NCBI GenBank assembly: GCA_027405735.1
Contig: JAPEHQ010000003.1
Location: forward strand, 2,418,001 to 2,482,000
Direction: 5' to 3'
From: Mucor racemosus
Lineage: Eukaryota > Mucoromycota > Mucoromycetes > Mucorales > Mucoraceae
Length of the DNA: 64,000 nucleotides
Positions 1-9,608 of the stretch are shown in pieces. Positions within the stretch are counted from its first letter, which is position 1. Every line of letters begins with the position of its first letter. Made by a program: the position numbers and the translations under genes. The notes below the pieces were generated by a model. The model had not been told where the DNA came from. It ran no database searches and saw only the letters and a program-made list of their open reading frames with translations.

Positions 1-690
1 ACAATAATAAACAAAACAACCATTTTCCAAAAGGTCAATATTGTCACACTTGACATCGATCCTTTATGGTCAATGCTCTACATGATTTGCCCCTTAAAAT
101 ATCAAATCAATAACAATGTACTCAAAACTGGAAGATTACTAAATATACATCCATTCAAGTCTGATGGTATCCAAGTTCTCCAAATCACTATAAATACCCT
201 TGTTGCATCCATAGATCTGGGTGTATTCCATGGTGAAGATTACGACACAGTTTGATATGTTAAGTTTTACATTGCTGTGTATTATGTTATGAAGCTCCGT
301 TTATACAGGAATGTGGAACTAGTGTGTGTCACCTAGACTTGATTGGATATATATACTGTATATATATATATATAATTAGACTCATTTTGGACTAATTAGA
401 GAATGTGAATATAAAAGAAGATGTTTCGATCTTGTAATAAAGTTCTTTAGTTTTAGTGTGCTCTTTCATTTTATAACAGTTCTCCTTTATTTTTATTAAA
501 TGATTTAGTACATATTTTAGCTTTGAGATTGATATAATCTCCTGGCGTAACAACCCTCATACTTTTTCAATTGTTTTAAACATTCAGAAATCTTTTGTAA
601 TAAAAACTTTAGCTGATGATTATACTTGTATTTCTACTACTTTTATTTTACATTTTTTTATTTTAGTAAATAACTTTGTCATATACTGCA
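1..690 (+). repeat. Dispersed LTR-like repeat (family R1), copy interrupted by a solo LTR
   Basis: The segment matches, in opposite orientation, the stretch at about 27205-27535. Both hold the same run from the GGTCAATGCTCTA region through a TATAAATACCC box, an AATAAAAAC signal and a T-rich tail. The TATA-like box followed by a poly-A-like signal suggests an old solo LTR, but I could not fix its ends and the 5' end is cut by the window edge. This copy is split by a 352-bp insertion at 201-552. The short ORF at 73-255 is part of the repeat and has a counterpart in the other copy, so it is not a gene. Confidence 0.7.
201..552 (+). mobile_element. Solo LTR of a retrotransposon, with 5-bp target-site duplication
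   Basis: The 352-bp unit starts TGTTGCATCC and ends GGCGTAACA, so it has TG...CA ends with a short inverted repeat. It is flanked by a perfect 5-bp direct repeat ACCCT (196-200 and 553-557). The homologous repeat at 27.3 kb has the uninterrupted site with a single ACCCT (minus strand, 27329-27333), which proves insertion. A TATAAAAG box and an AATAAAG signal lie in order inside, as in a U3-R arrangement. No internal region or second LTR follows, so it is a solo LTR left by recombination. The short TGTT...AACA ends would suit a Ty1/copia-type element, but the superfamily is not proven. Confidence 0.85.
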
Positions 691-965
691 GATATGACAG
701 ACGGTTTTTCTGGTAGAAGATTTTATGTTTCTATTATTATAGTAACAGATATTGCCTATTTTGCTTAGTTTATAGTTCAGGTGCTGTAATACTGCTTTTA
801 CATTAGCTGAAATGTGCAATTTAGCAGTGTTTCAAATGCGCTAAATAATGTAAAGCCTTGAAAACCCTTTTATATGTGTGTTGTTTCTCACTCTTTGTTT
901 TCATATTCCAAGGATATATTCACCGTTTGATAAGGCATATCAAACTATCAAGCTGGTATTCTTTG
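691..965 (+). repeat. Dispersed repeat (family R2), uninterrupted copy
   Basis: This is highly similar and co-oriented to 31686-32330, starting at GATATGACAGACGG and ending near AAGCTGGTATTCTTT. It retains the single ATAGTAAC site (739-746) where the other copy carries a 363-bp MITE. No coding capacity is visible, and the family is not recognised. Confidence 0.75.
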
Positions 966-2514
966 CTAGATAAATCGTACGAACCAAGAGCATCCTTTTC
1001 CCAAATGGGATTTGTTGCTAAATAGACAATTTGAAATTAGAAATAGCATGCTAAATCAGTGAAAATCAGCATATACGAAAATGAGGACACCGAATTTAAT
1101 AATTAAATGTCGTGCTTATACATGACCAATGCTGTCGTGTATAGTGCAATGTGCCTTGAATTTATTTTTCAAAAAGTTTAGATTTTAAATATTGATTTAA
1201 GTAACTGCAAGTAAATAAGTATTAGAAAATGAAAAACCTTTGTTTCTTGAATACCCTGATCTACTAATAATCTACAGAAAATTGTTAAACACATTGTATA
1301 AAACATTATCTACTAGATGGTTTTTAAATCTTCAGAAAATATGAAATTTTCATCGAGTTATAGATAAATTAAGATTTGATGAAAGATAGTTGACTTAAAT
1401 GCAAAGCTGTGGTGCAAAAAAAACATGTATTTATGAAACAATTTGAGAATAAAATGTTTTATTTAAAACCGTAAATTAATGTAGAATTGGATGAGCTACA
1501 AAAACCATTAAATGGACAGATGACGGTAAATATACAGGTTTTTGTCAAATATTGGAAACATTTCCTAATTTCCAGTATTTTGCACATTTACAGCTTAAAA
1601 ATACCCTACAGCTTAAAGCGCGCAATTTCATTCAAAGTCCGAGAGTGTCGATTTTTGAAACAAGACATTAATTTTTTTTTCGAGATTTTGATAAAACGAT
1701 ATGATTGGCCGATTTATAGCCCAGCAAATTCGACGCTCTTTCAAATTTCAAGCAATATTAGTGGCTCCCGTCATTTGAACCATTTTGTGAGGATGTTTTT
1801 CGATGGTATATCTGCCATTACTCCATGGAAAATGCAGCTACAATTAAGAAAAAAGGTGGAAATGAAAACGGCAAATTTGGCGCACATTGCAATACCAAAA
1901 AAACAGAAATGCAAATGCTTTAATGTTTCGTTTTGGAGTGATTAAAATCATTAGTCATTTTGTCAATTTTTATAAATTTGGAGATAATGCATCATTACTC
2001 GATCAAAACTGTAGCTAGAATCCAACAAAATAATGGAAATAAACAAGAAAATGCTGCACATTCTGTATTTTTTAAAAATGAAGACCTAAAAGCTACAAGA
2101 GTCTTCATATTTCAATTTTTAATTAATAAAAATGATCAGTCATCTAGCTCATTTTTAAAGGTTTCTGCATGATGTATTGTTACTCCCGATGTATCATTAT
2201 TAACCGGATGTCAAACACAAGAGTAAAGCAATAGCTCAGAAACCGAAATTCAAGTCAATTAAACATCAACGGAACTACCGTTGCAGTATGATATTACAGC
2301 ATGATATTGCAGCATCGTATTAAAGCATAATGTTCCACCATCATGCCACATTAGTATAATAAATAACATCTACAATCCTTATCACATCATTATCTTCCTC
2401 AAATCAATTAGTATATGAACCCTCTTTATTTCTCTTTAATAAACGATATGTCTTTACTTGATTGAATTTCTAGTTTTATTTAACATAAACATATTCTGAT
2501 AAATCAGCTAAAAG
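966..2514. other. Gene-free AT-rich stretch
   Basis: No gene can be supported here. The longest open frame (1487-1945, 152 codons) has no recognisable domain, unusual composition and no splice context. The part at about 2178-2510 looks LTR-like (a TGTTACTCCC start, AATAAACG signal and a TTTAACA end), but I found no matching duplication or second copy. Confidence 0.4.
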
Positions 2515-3190
2515 CGAAGGTATCTCTTTGTACACATTTCTGACGATATCTTCACGAAAAACCAATATTTGGAAAAAAACTAAATTAGGTCAAAGAGAGC
2601 TCAACAACCTAGATGATATAAATGTAAAAAAAGCGCTGCTCAATTTACGAATATTTTGAAATTTATTAGAAAAAGGTAAAAAAAAAAACTGAAAAAAAAA
2701 TAAAAGTGGTCAGAATTTTTTTTTACTGGAATATGTTATGAAGTATTTCAATACAGGTAAGTTTTATTATTTAAAAGTGTTGGTGTAGCTTAACTTTTTG
2801 TAGAGATATGAAAGCTCAAAGTTCTCAATTTTTACCAGTGAAATACGTGTAAAATCTGAAATATTAGCACTGAAAACGTTATACCAACTGCAAAAAATAA
2901 GATATTTCCGGATACTCATTCTTATATTAAAAGTCAACATCTCAGGTACATTGTCATATAATTTTTTCCTGGTGTTATTTGGTGAAAAAAAGTAGAGCAT
3001 GGATGGAAAGGAGATATAGTTTTTAAAGTAGAACCAGCGAATTTTACTCGTTTTCAAGTCTTTCGTGAGATATAAAATATTCTCAAAAGCAAATGGCATA
3101 ATGCGACCAGTTCATATTTATTTTACAGTGTCCAATGTGTATCCTAAAAAGCGTTTAGTATAGAAAAGAGGGCATGCTCCGTATTTCGAA
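2515..3190 (+). repeat. Diverged dispersed repeat (family R3), copy 1
   Basis: It aligns along its whole length with 51988-52683 in the same orientation, with many substitutions and small indels. Shared blocks include GATATTTCCGGATACT and a long ATAATTTTTTCCTGGTGTTATTT region. A reverse partial copy is recognisable around 26690-26880. No conserved open frame is shared by the copies. It is an old repeat of unknown class. Confidence 0.65.
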
Positions 3191-3688
3191 CCAAGTAAAT
3201 CGAATTTGTACATCAGATGTCCATTTGGAATATATATAATTAAAGTAAAATTTCGTGGATTTTCTTAAAATAAAAACTTGCAGGATAATCCTAATATAGT
3301 TATTGATATTTATTTGCAATTTAATAGTTTGTTCATAGCTCGAATTTAATAGAATAATCCCTCAAAATACGAAGAAATTGCGCCGGGCATCCAATTTGTA
3401 TAGATCAAAAACGATTGAACTCCCGCCTCCGTTGTGTCTGATCCATCATTTATTAGGATATTTCTTTATTTCGATACAATACTAAATGCAGTATTGATGT
3501 TTATATTAAGAAAATATATATGTCATTTACAGAAATTTGATTTAAATAAATGACGACACATGAAAATCCCTTTTTATTATTTTTAAAACTAAAGATGAGG
3601 CAATAAATTGATGATGCCAAGGTGATATTGAGGTTGATAAAATACAAGAGGGTATAAAATTTTATTTAATGATATGAATATACATCTA
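3191..3688. other. Intergenic, no gene seen
   Basis: AT-rich sequence downstream of the DUF202 gene. I see no coding frame, RNA gene or repeat with a second copy in the window. Confidence 0.4.
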
Positions 3689-4473
3689 TTATAGATCTAC
3701 GACAATAACGACAAACATAGCTATTAATACAGCTAAAATACAAGTAGAGCCAAAAATAACGGCTCCTCTGCTGGCGGGGAATTGTCCTTTTGTCAGTGCA
3801 ATTTGTGTGTGAAAATAACGGGCATTTGCAAAATACAAAAAGACAATACTGAATATAACAAATGCTGCACCTAACGACTTGCCTGCTTTTGCATGAGCTA
3901 CTTTATTATTATCCCCTGAAGGAGTAAGATGATATAATTGGGTAATAGCTATATTAAATCGTCAATTAAAAAATTATGAATTCTGTAAGATTATGTATAA
4001 TTCTTACCAACGCCCACTGTAATCAAGGACAATGATGTTCTTAACCAAGCTAAAAATGTCCTTTCATTTGCTAATTAAGTAGATCAGGGTGAGTATTTCA
4101 TAGTGGCTATATGCAGATAGATAAGGGGGTGGTTTTAATTACCTAGATGATCTCTAGCAGTTGCAGCATTATTTTCCAACATGAAAGATGTAGAAAACTT
4201 CGCATAAACTCTGCCTAATAGGTTGTATGGACCTTTTGTCGATCTTTCTTTTTTCTGTTCTTCTTGTTTTTTAAATTGCTGTCTCATAGATTCTTTTTCT
4301 TCTCGGGTTTTTGTTCGAACAAGAAAAGGTGGGTCGAGTTGAGATACAATTCCCTCAGGATGGGCCTGTTGCAGTTGTGATCGATGTACATTGTTATGAG
4401 ATAGCTCATCATTTGATGAAACGACTGTATCTCTTGTCGAACTAGTATCGGAATCTCTTGTTGTATTTTTCAT
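3689..4473 (-). CDS. DUF202 family small membrane protein
   Basis: Spliced minus-strand gene with exons 4473-4143, 4070-4008 and 3948-3689, giving 217 aa. The N-terminal ~95 residues are polar and hydrophilic (Ser/Thr-, then Lys/Glu/Gln-rich). The rest carries the DUF202 signature (PF02656), with ARDHLANERTFLAWLRTS spanning the first junction, followed by about three hydrophobic segments and a C-terminus ending VVDL. The family occurs in fungal membranes and includes the membrane domain shared with VTC1-type proteins; no biochemical role can be assigned from sequence. Both introns (72 and 59 bp) have GT..AG ends and keep the frame. The start at 4473 was chosen over an in-frame upstream start at 4560 because the intervening residues are low-complexity and look like UTR. 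It lies tail-to-head with tropomyosin upstream. Confidence 0.85.
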
Positions 4474-4883
4474 TATGAAATTGTTGACCAGAAAGAAAAA
4501 AAAAGAGGGAGAAGAAACGGAAATGATATTTATAACTTTTTTTTTAATCGAATTCTTCAAGAGGAAGGGGAGTACATGGGGGCCGAGATTCGGGCCAAAT
4601 ACGATGAATAGGTTTGAGTTTGTAGTATGGATATAAGTGTACGAATCCTGACGTCAGCAGTAGTTTTATTGGTAAAAAAAGTGTATTTATTCGATAAGAG
4701 ATATTGAACGAAGAAGATAAAGGGAGAGAGGATAAAGAGGTTTGCATAAAAAAGAGTTCAAGCGACAGTAGTAGTTTTTTATTTTATAACCCCTCAATAA
4801 ATAGCAAATTTGTGGGGAACAATGTCAATTTTATTCATCACACCATCTACCAGGTATCTTATTCGCTCACTGCATAACGGTTT

Positions 4884-5374
4884 TTAGACACCTGCCAATT
4901 CTCGCTCCAATACTTCCATCTCCTCCTTGGCTGCTTTGTACAACTCCTTGAATTCCTCGTTTCTTTTTTCAGCTTCTTCTAATTCCAATTCAAGTTTAGA
5001 TGTCTTTTTCTCTAATTCTTCTCCTCTAATATCAACCTCTTGAAAGCTATGATTTTCCTTCCTGGTTAAATTGTATTAAAAAAAAAATCGCAAAAATGTT
5101 AACTTACTTGGTTGAGGCTGTCTTTAGTTTCACCTCGGTTTTTTCCAATTGATCTTCCAATAATTTGACTTTTTGTTGTAAAGAATGAAGTTCGTGATCT
5201 TTTTGAATATGATCAGATTCCAGTTGGTTTACTATCTGTTTGTATTCATCAGCTTTAGCATTTGCTTGATCAATTTCGGCACGAAGCGCAGCCAATTTCT
5301 GTATTAGAAATCAGACATTTTATTGCTTGATCTGATGCAATTTTACAATCCCTTACCTCTTTGAACTTTTCCAT
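4884..5374 (-). CDS. Tropomyosin
   Basis: Minus-strand gene with exons 5374-5357 (only six codons), 5298-5108 and 5061-4884, giving 128 aa. It starts MEKFKEKLAALRAEID, close to fungal tropomyosins, and is a near-continuous Lys/Glu/Gln heptad coiled coil. It ends EMEVLERELAGV, also typical of the family. Tropomyosin wraps actin filaments and stabilises actin cables and the cytokinetic ring. Fungal members I know are usually about 160-200 aa, so this one is roughly one actin-binding period short; the second intron is only 46 bp, so a skipped exon there is unlikely. The six-codon first exon is supported by good GTAAGG/ACAG junctions. Confidence 0.82.
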
Positions 5375-5679
5375 TTGATTTTTTAAAGAAAAGTACAAGA
5401 AAAAGAGAGATGAATTAAAAGCAAAGGCGTTTCATTTTATATCTTGTTTGTATAAATAAAGCCCCTCTTTATAAAAGCTGATATGATCCTTCTTGTTGTT
5501 GTTCTCAAATGTCCCTCTTTCTCTCCTTTTTAAACCATCCTTGAATCATCTTTCTTTTTATATATTTTTAAAAAAGTAGTATATTTATCATTTTATTTGT
5601 TATTACAAAAATTATATATATAAAATGGTTTCTTTCTGCCTAGATGAAGAAAAATATTGAATAGATTTAAATATGTATT

Positions 5680-6608
5680 TTATACAACGTTATCAACACC
5701 AGTTCCACCGAGAATCCTATAAATTACAACATGTTAAATGTCTCCTTTTCATAATCCCTTTCTAGTTTTTAAAAATACTTTACTTTGAACTGGCAAATGC
5801 TTGACCTGTAACAGCAGCAATACCTATAATGTTTCATGCGTCATTTGTTATAAAAATAATCTCCCTCAAAGAATGTGTAACCTAAAAAGTTCCTTACCAT
5901 AACAAATAGCTGCAAGCAAGAGTGAAACACCACAAGCAATAAGAGGTCCGACATTAATCAAATTTGAGAGGAACATGACTACAGCAAATCTAAATGCGTG
6001 TGTGATGTGATTAATGCCAAGATCACATCTGATATTTTAAAATATATACTTACACCAAGTATAAGATGGCACGGAAATAGCAGTTTTCAAAGTAAGCAAT
6101 AAAGCCATCGCTAAATGATAAGAAAAATTTAATGTCATGCAAAATGAAATTTTAGAATTTTCTGCTTACAATTTGGGACTTGTTGGACAGAACTGATAAC
6201 AAAACACATAAGTATTATAGTACTAATATAAAGAAAAGGATAATATACGTTACCTTCATACACAATGGAATTTCTACCACAACAAGAATAAAAGCGATAA
6301 CCCTGTCAAACCAAATTTAAAATTTCGTGTTTATCTGAATATGTTTGCATCTTACCATCCGACAATACTGAAAACTACATGGCTAAGGAAACCAACAATT
6401 CCCAAAGCAATTAGCACTGTTTCTACAGGTCAGTGCATCATTTCCTCCCGAGAAAAATGAAAATTATACACAACTTACAAATGATAGAAATGATGCCAAG
6501 CCTGATTAAAAAGATGAGTATTCATGTAAAATTTGACAATGTTTAGCTACTTTACCATTGGCCATAAAGCGAAAAATTTCTGGATTTAACTTCGTCAAAA
6601 ACACCCAT
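5680..6608 (-). CDS. TVP18: Golgi membrane protein TVP18
   Basis: Minus-strand gene split into nine exons: 6608-6556, 6501-6479, 6416-6356, 6302-6254, 6192-6170, 6110-6054, 5989-5898, 5823-5784, 5716-5680. The product is 144 aa. The N-terminus MGVFDEVKSRNFSLYGQW, the FCPTSPKF loop and the C-terminal GQAFASSK stretch fit the TVP18 family of late-Golgi vesicle proteins. Four hydrophobic segments are visible. Length agrees with the family (about 150 aa). All eight introns are short, have GT..AG ends and keep the frame; two exons are only 23 nt. The role in Golgi trafficking is family knowledge. It is divergently oriented to the bHLH gene, with a transposon between them. Confidence 0.9.
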
Positions 6609-6952
6609 TGTTATTATTATTAAAAAAAAAAGTAGAAATAGGATAAAAGGATACAGAAATGATGTAAATTTTTTGCTTTTAAATAAGCCGACTTTCATAA
6701 AGTCGCACCATTTACTCGGTAGTCAAATTTAGCCTTTTGTTTCTTTCTATAAATTGCCCGAGCTTTTATTAAAATCACAAGAAAAATTGATTAAAATAAT
6801 GCATCATGTTCTACTGGAAAAAATTGGGTTTTGATTATAAGTTTCTGGGCATTTTCCTCGAATTTTTCTTTTTTAAATGTCTTGTTTCCTGCAAGTAGGA
6901 TTGTATAGATGTCTATATCTTCACATAAGAAGCAAGATACTTACATGACATC

Positions 6953-6962
6953 ATCACGTGAC
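6953..6962. promoter_or_regulatory. Candidate Cbf1-type E-box (CDEI-like)
   Basis: ATCACGTGAC contains the palindrome CACGTG and fits the RTCACRTG consensus bound by yeast Cbf1. It lies 345 bp upstream of the TVP18 start and in the same divergent interval as the Cbf1-like bHLH gene. The match is seen in sequence; binding is inferred. Confidence 0.45.
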
Positions 6963-7825
6963 GGAACCTATCCTTACTTTCTTTTGAAGCGGATATACTT
7001 TCAAGGATCTTTTGGGGGCACACAGCGCTGCTATTTTAATTGGAGATACTACAATACAGGATTTTACTCTAACTTGGTACGATTGGATTTTTTGTTTTGA
7101 TACGACTAGTAAATAAAGTTGAGACACTTTACTTTTTTTTTGGGACAAATAAAATAAAATTTTGCCAACTGTTTTGATAATCCCTACCAAGTCAATCAAT
7201 AGAAAAGAATTAGGTATCAATGAAGGCACAGTTTTGATACCACTTAAATCTACGTTTTGGGTGTACAAGTGCTTTTTGTTCTCTCCTTCTGGTATCCATA
7301 GCGCAGATAACAGATCCACACCTAAGTCGTTAGTTGCACTATGTCAATTTATCTCAAGCCCCAGTAAAACGTTTTCCTGATATGAAGCTCAATCTCATAG
7401 TATTTGCTTGACTTGCGAAGCAAAGAGTAATGTTAAAGAACAGTAGGATTTATTTTTAAAATAAAATATTTTATAGTTTTCTTCGTTTTTGTAAATGATA
7501 ATATGATGTCTTGAGGCTGTGAGAGGATGAGTATGACTTAAAAAGCCCTTCTGCTTTTCCTTTATCGAATATTTGTTTCCCGTTTTTATTTTTGCCGACT
7601 GTGCTGTTGGATTCAGTAGGTGAAAGATCTTCTTCAGAGTATTTGTTGTCATTAATTTTTTCTGTTGCCAAAAGTTTGCTTTGCTCACTTATTGATTCCA
7701 AATTTTGGCTGACGCATTCTTTTATTTTTTTGACAGCGAGCTTTCGTGTATCCTCGTCTTTGTCTACAAGTTCGATCTGTCTTTTTATCTTCTCAAGAAC
7801 TAATTGCATAGATTCTTATAATGAT

Positions 7826-8120
7826 CTTAAACGAGCCGAGCTTTTTTTATGCAGACGAGCTTTTTTATGCAGCAACTAAAACTCATCATCTCAATGCGAG
7901 CTTTATTTTACCTTTCCAGTGACAAATATCTAAAGTAAAGCAAACTTATGAATGTCAATTGACAATTATCTAAAGTAATAGTGTCATATCATTTACTAAT
8001 TATTATTTAAATTTGAACTTTTTGAAAAGAAATCAAAAACTTGTCTTTCTCAAACGAGCTTTTTTAAAAAAGCCAAAAGCTCGGCTCGAGCTCGAGTGAT
8101 ACAAACCTCGGCTCGAGTTT
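7826..8120. repeat. Fold-back region rich in GAGCTCG-type motifs
   Basis: The left arm near 7831 reads ACGAGCCGAGCTTTT and the right arm near 8074-8090 carries its complement, AAAAGCTCGGCTCG, with further GAGC/GCTC motifs between and after. It sits inside the TIR element and looks like a nested MITE or subterminal-repeat remnant of a hAT-like element. No clean target duplication was found. Confidence 0.4.
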
Positions 8121-8125
8121 TATAC

Positions 8126-8192
8126 TTAACTCCGACTCCGACTACGACTACGACCACGACTACGACTACAACTACGACTACAACTACGAGCA
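8126..8192 (+). repeat. Degenerate CGACTA-type microsatellite
   Basis: Tandem ACTCCG/ACTACG/ACCACG/ACTACA hexamers run for about 65 bp. This is simple sequence inside the TIR element. Confidence 0.7.
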
Positions 8193-8605
8193 ACTTCTTT
8201 TGGAATTAAATGGCATATGTAACTTTTTAGAAGATTTACGTTTTTTAGGTACTAAATCTTTTAGGAATTAACAAGGATTACATTAGCTACATAACCTTTT
8301 TACTTTACATAGTTCGCCCAAAATAAAAAAAAATCATTTTATCCCATTTTGTCCCAAAAGTTTATTTTATTTGTCCCAAAAAAAAAGTTGCCCGTCCCAA
8401 TTAGTCGCACCAAAAAAAAATCCAATCGTACCAATTTAGAGTAAAATCCTGTATTGTAGTATCTCTTTTCTTTTCCTTTAAACCCCTTCTTCAAGTCAGG
8501 TGAAATAAGAAAGCTACAAAGTCACAAATCACGAGTTTTTGAGAACATTATCAAAGGTATAATGCAATCAAACATTAGGCACAAACATCTAACATTAAAT
8601 AGAAC

Positions 8606-9452
8606 ATGTCGCAGCAAGAAAACCCTACTGTAAGTTGAATTTTACATGAATATTTATCACGTAAATATTGATAAATTATAGGATATCGAGAAGCAAGTTG
8701 CAAAACCCGAAGTTATCGATGAATCCCAACTAAATGAGAACACAGCGAATCCTACATCAGGATCTACAACAAATTATAGCTCTGTAGATAATGAGATCTG
8801 GTAAGTTGATTGATGTAAAAACTGTATAAAACTAAAGGAAAAGAAACGTCTTTTTTTTTATATATACAGGGCTACTATCACTCCTCAACAAGATGCTTCC
8901 TTACGCGCTCTTCATCAATCAATGCAATCTAACAACAACAATAATACAAATAATAATGATAATAACAGCAATAACACTGTTGCTACAACAACATCTAATA
9001 CCTCACTCACGAAAAGAAATTCTGAAGATACCGACGATAAACCAGCAGTTGGTTCTGAAGAATGGCATAGACTTCGACGTGAGAACCATAAACAAGTTGA
9101 GCGTAGAAGACGTGAAACCATCAATGATGGAATAAATGAAATTGCTCGTATTGTGCCAGGATGCGAAAAGAATAAAGGATCTATTCTTCAAAGAGCAGCA
9201 GTGTATATCCGACAATTAAAAGAAGCAGAGGCAGCAACTGTTGAAAAGTGGACACTTGAGAAGTTACTGACGGATCAAGCAATCAGTGAATTAAACAGAC
9301 AAGTAGAAGCATTAAAAAATGAAAATGAACGAATTGTATTACAAAATAGTTACTTGAAAAGAGAGCTTGAAAATTCAAGTAATTGCCATCATTTACACCA
9401 TCAAAGCAGCGAATCAATTACCAAAAAGCAAAAATTTAACCATGAAGAATAA
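8606..9452 (+). CDS. CBF1: bHLH transcription factor, Cbf1-like
   Basis: Plus-strand gene with exons 8606-8629, 8682-8800 and 8870-9452, giving 241 aa. After an Asn-rich region (about residues 67-83), a bHLH domain spans about 113-165 with the basic region ENHKQVERRRRETINDGIN and loop/helix 2 VPGCEKNKGSILQRAAVYI. A leucine-rich coiled coil follows at about 170-215. The basic region with H, E and R at the E-box contact positions predicts CACGTG binding. The sequence is closest to centromere-binding factor 1, which acts in methionine/sulfur gene regulation and at point centromeres in yeast; only the DNA-binding role can be carried over here. A CACGTG site lies in the same upstream interval, so autoregulation is possible. 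The Bre4-like gene starts only 156 bp downstream. Confidence 0.88.
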
Positions 9453-9608
9453 AAAATAATGACAAAGATTACCCTTTTTTTTTACGGAAAACTCAAACAT
9501 CATATTATTACATGCGGCCTTTTTTTTTTTTTTTTTTTTTTGATTAAAAACTATTTCCAATTTGATTTACGATTTGTTTTCTTCTCTTTCTTCATTTACA
9601 CTAAAATA

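Larger units (their letters stand above)
7049..8459. mobile_element. TIR transposon (TA target site) with degraded interior
   Basis: Long terminal inverted repeats run inward from CTACAATACAGGATTTTACT at 7049 and from its complement ending at 8459. Similarity extends roughly 100 bp on each side, including GGGACAAATAAAATAAA. TA flanks both ends (7047-7048, 8460-8461), and the outer flanks GAGA/TCTC would restore the palindromic target GAGATATCTC. A TA duplication suits the Tc1/mariner-pogo superfamily, but no transposase is recognisable. The interior holds broken minus-strand open stretches (7154-7319 and 7471-7809, the latter Lys/Glu-rich) that I cannot identify. The element ends 146 bp before the bHLH start codon. 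Confidence 0.7.

Noticed and set aside
1487..1945. 152-codon ORF
   Set aside because: No domain, odd composition, in a repeat-rich stretch with no homologous copy or splice context.
2178..2510. Candidate solo LTR beginning TGTTACTCCC
   Set aside because: LTR-like signals are present, but no target duplication or second copy could be found.
9459..9608. Upstream extension of the Bre4-like ORF
   Set aside because: It encodes a Phe run from poly-T and lacks family similarity; the Met at 9609 gives a typical N-terminus.
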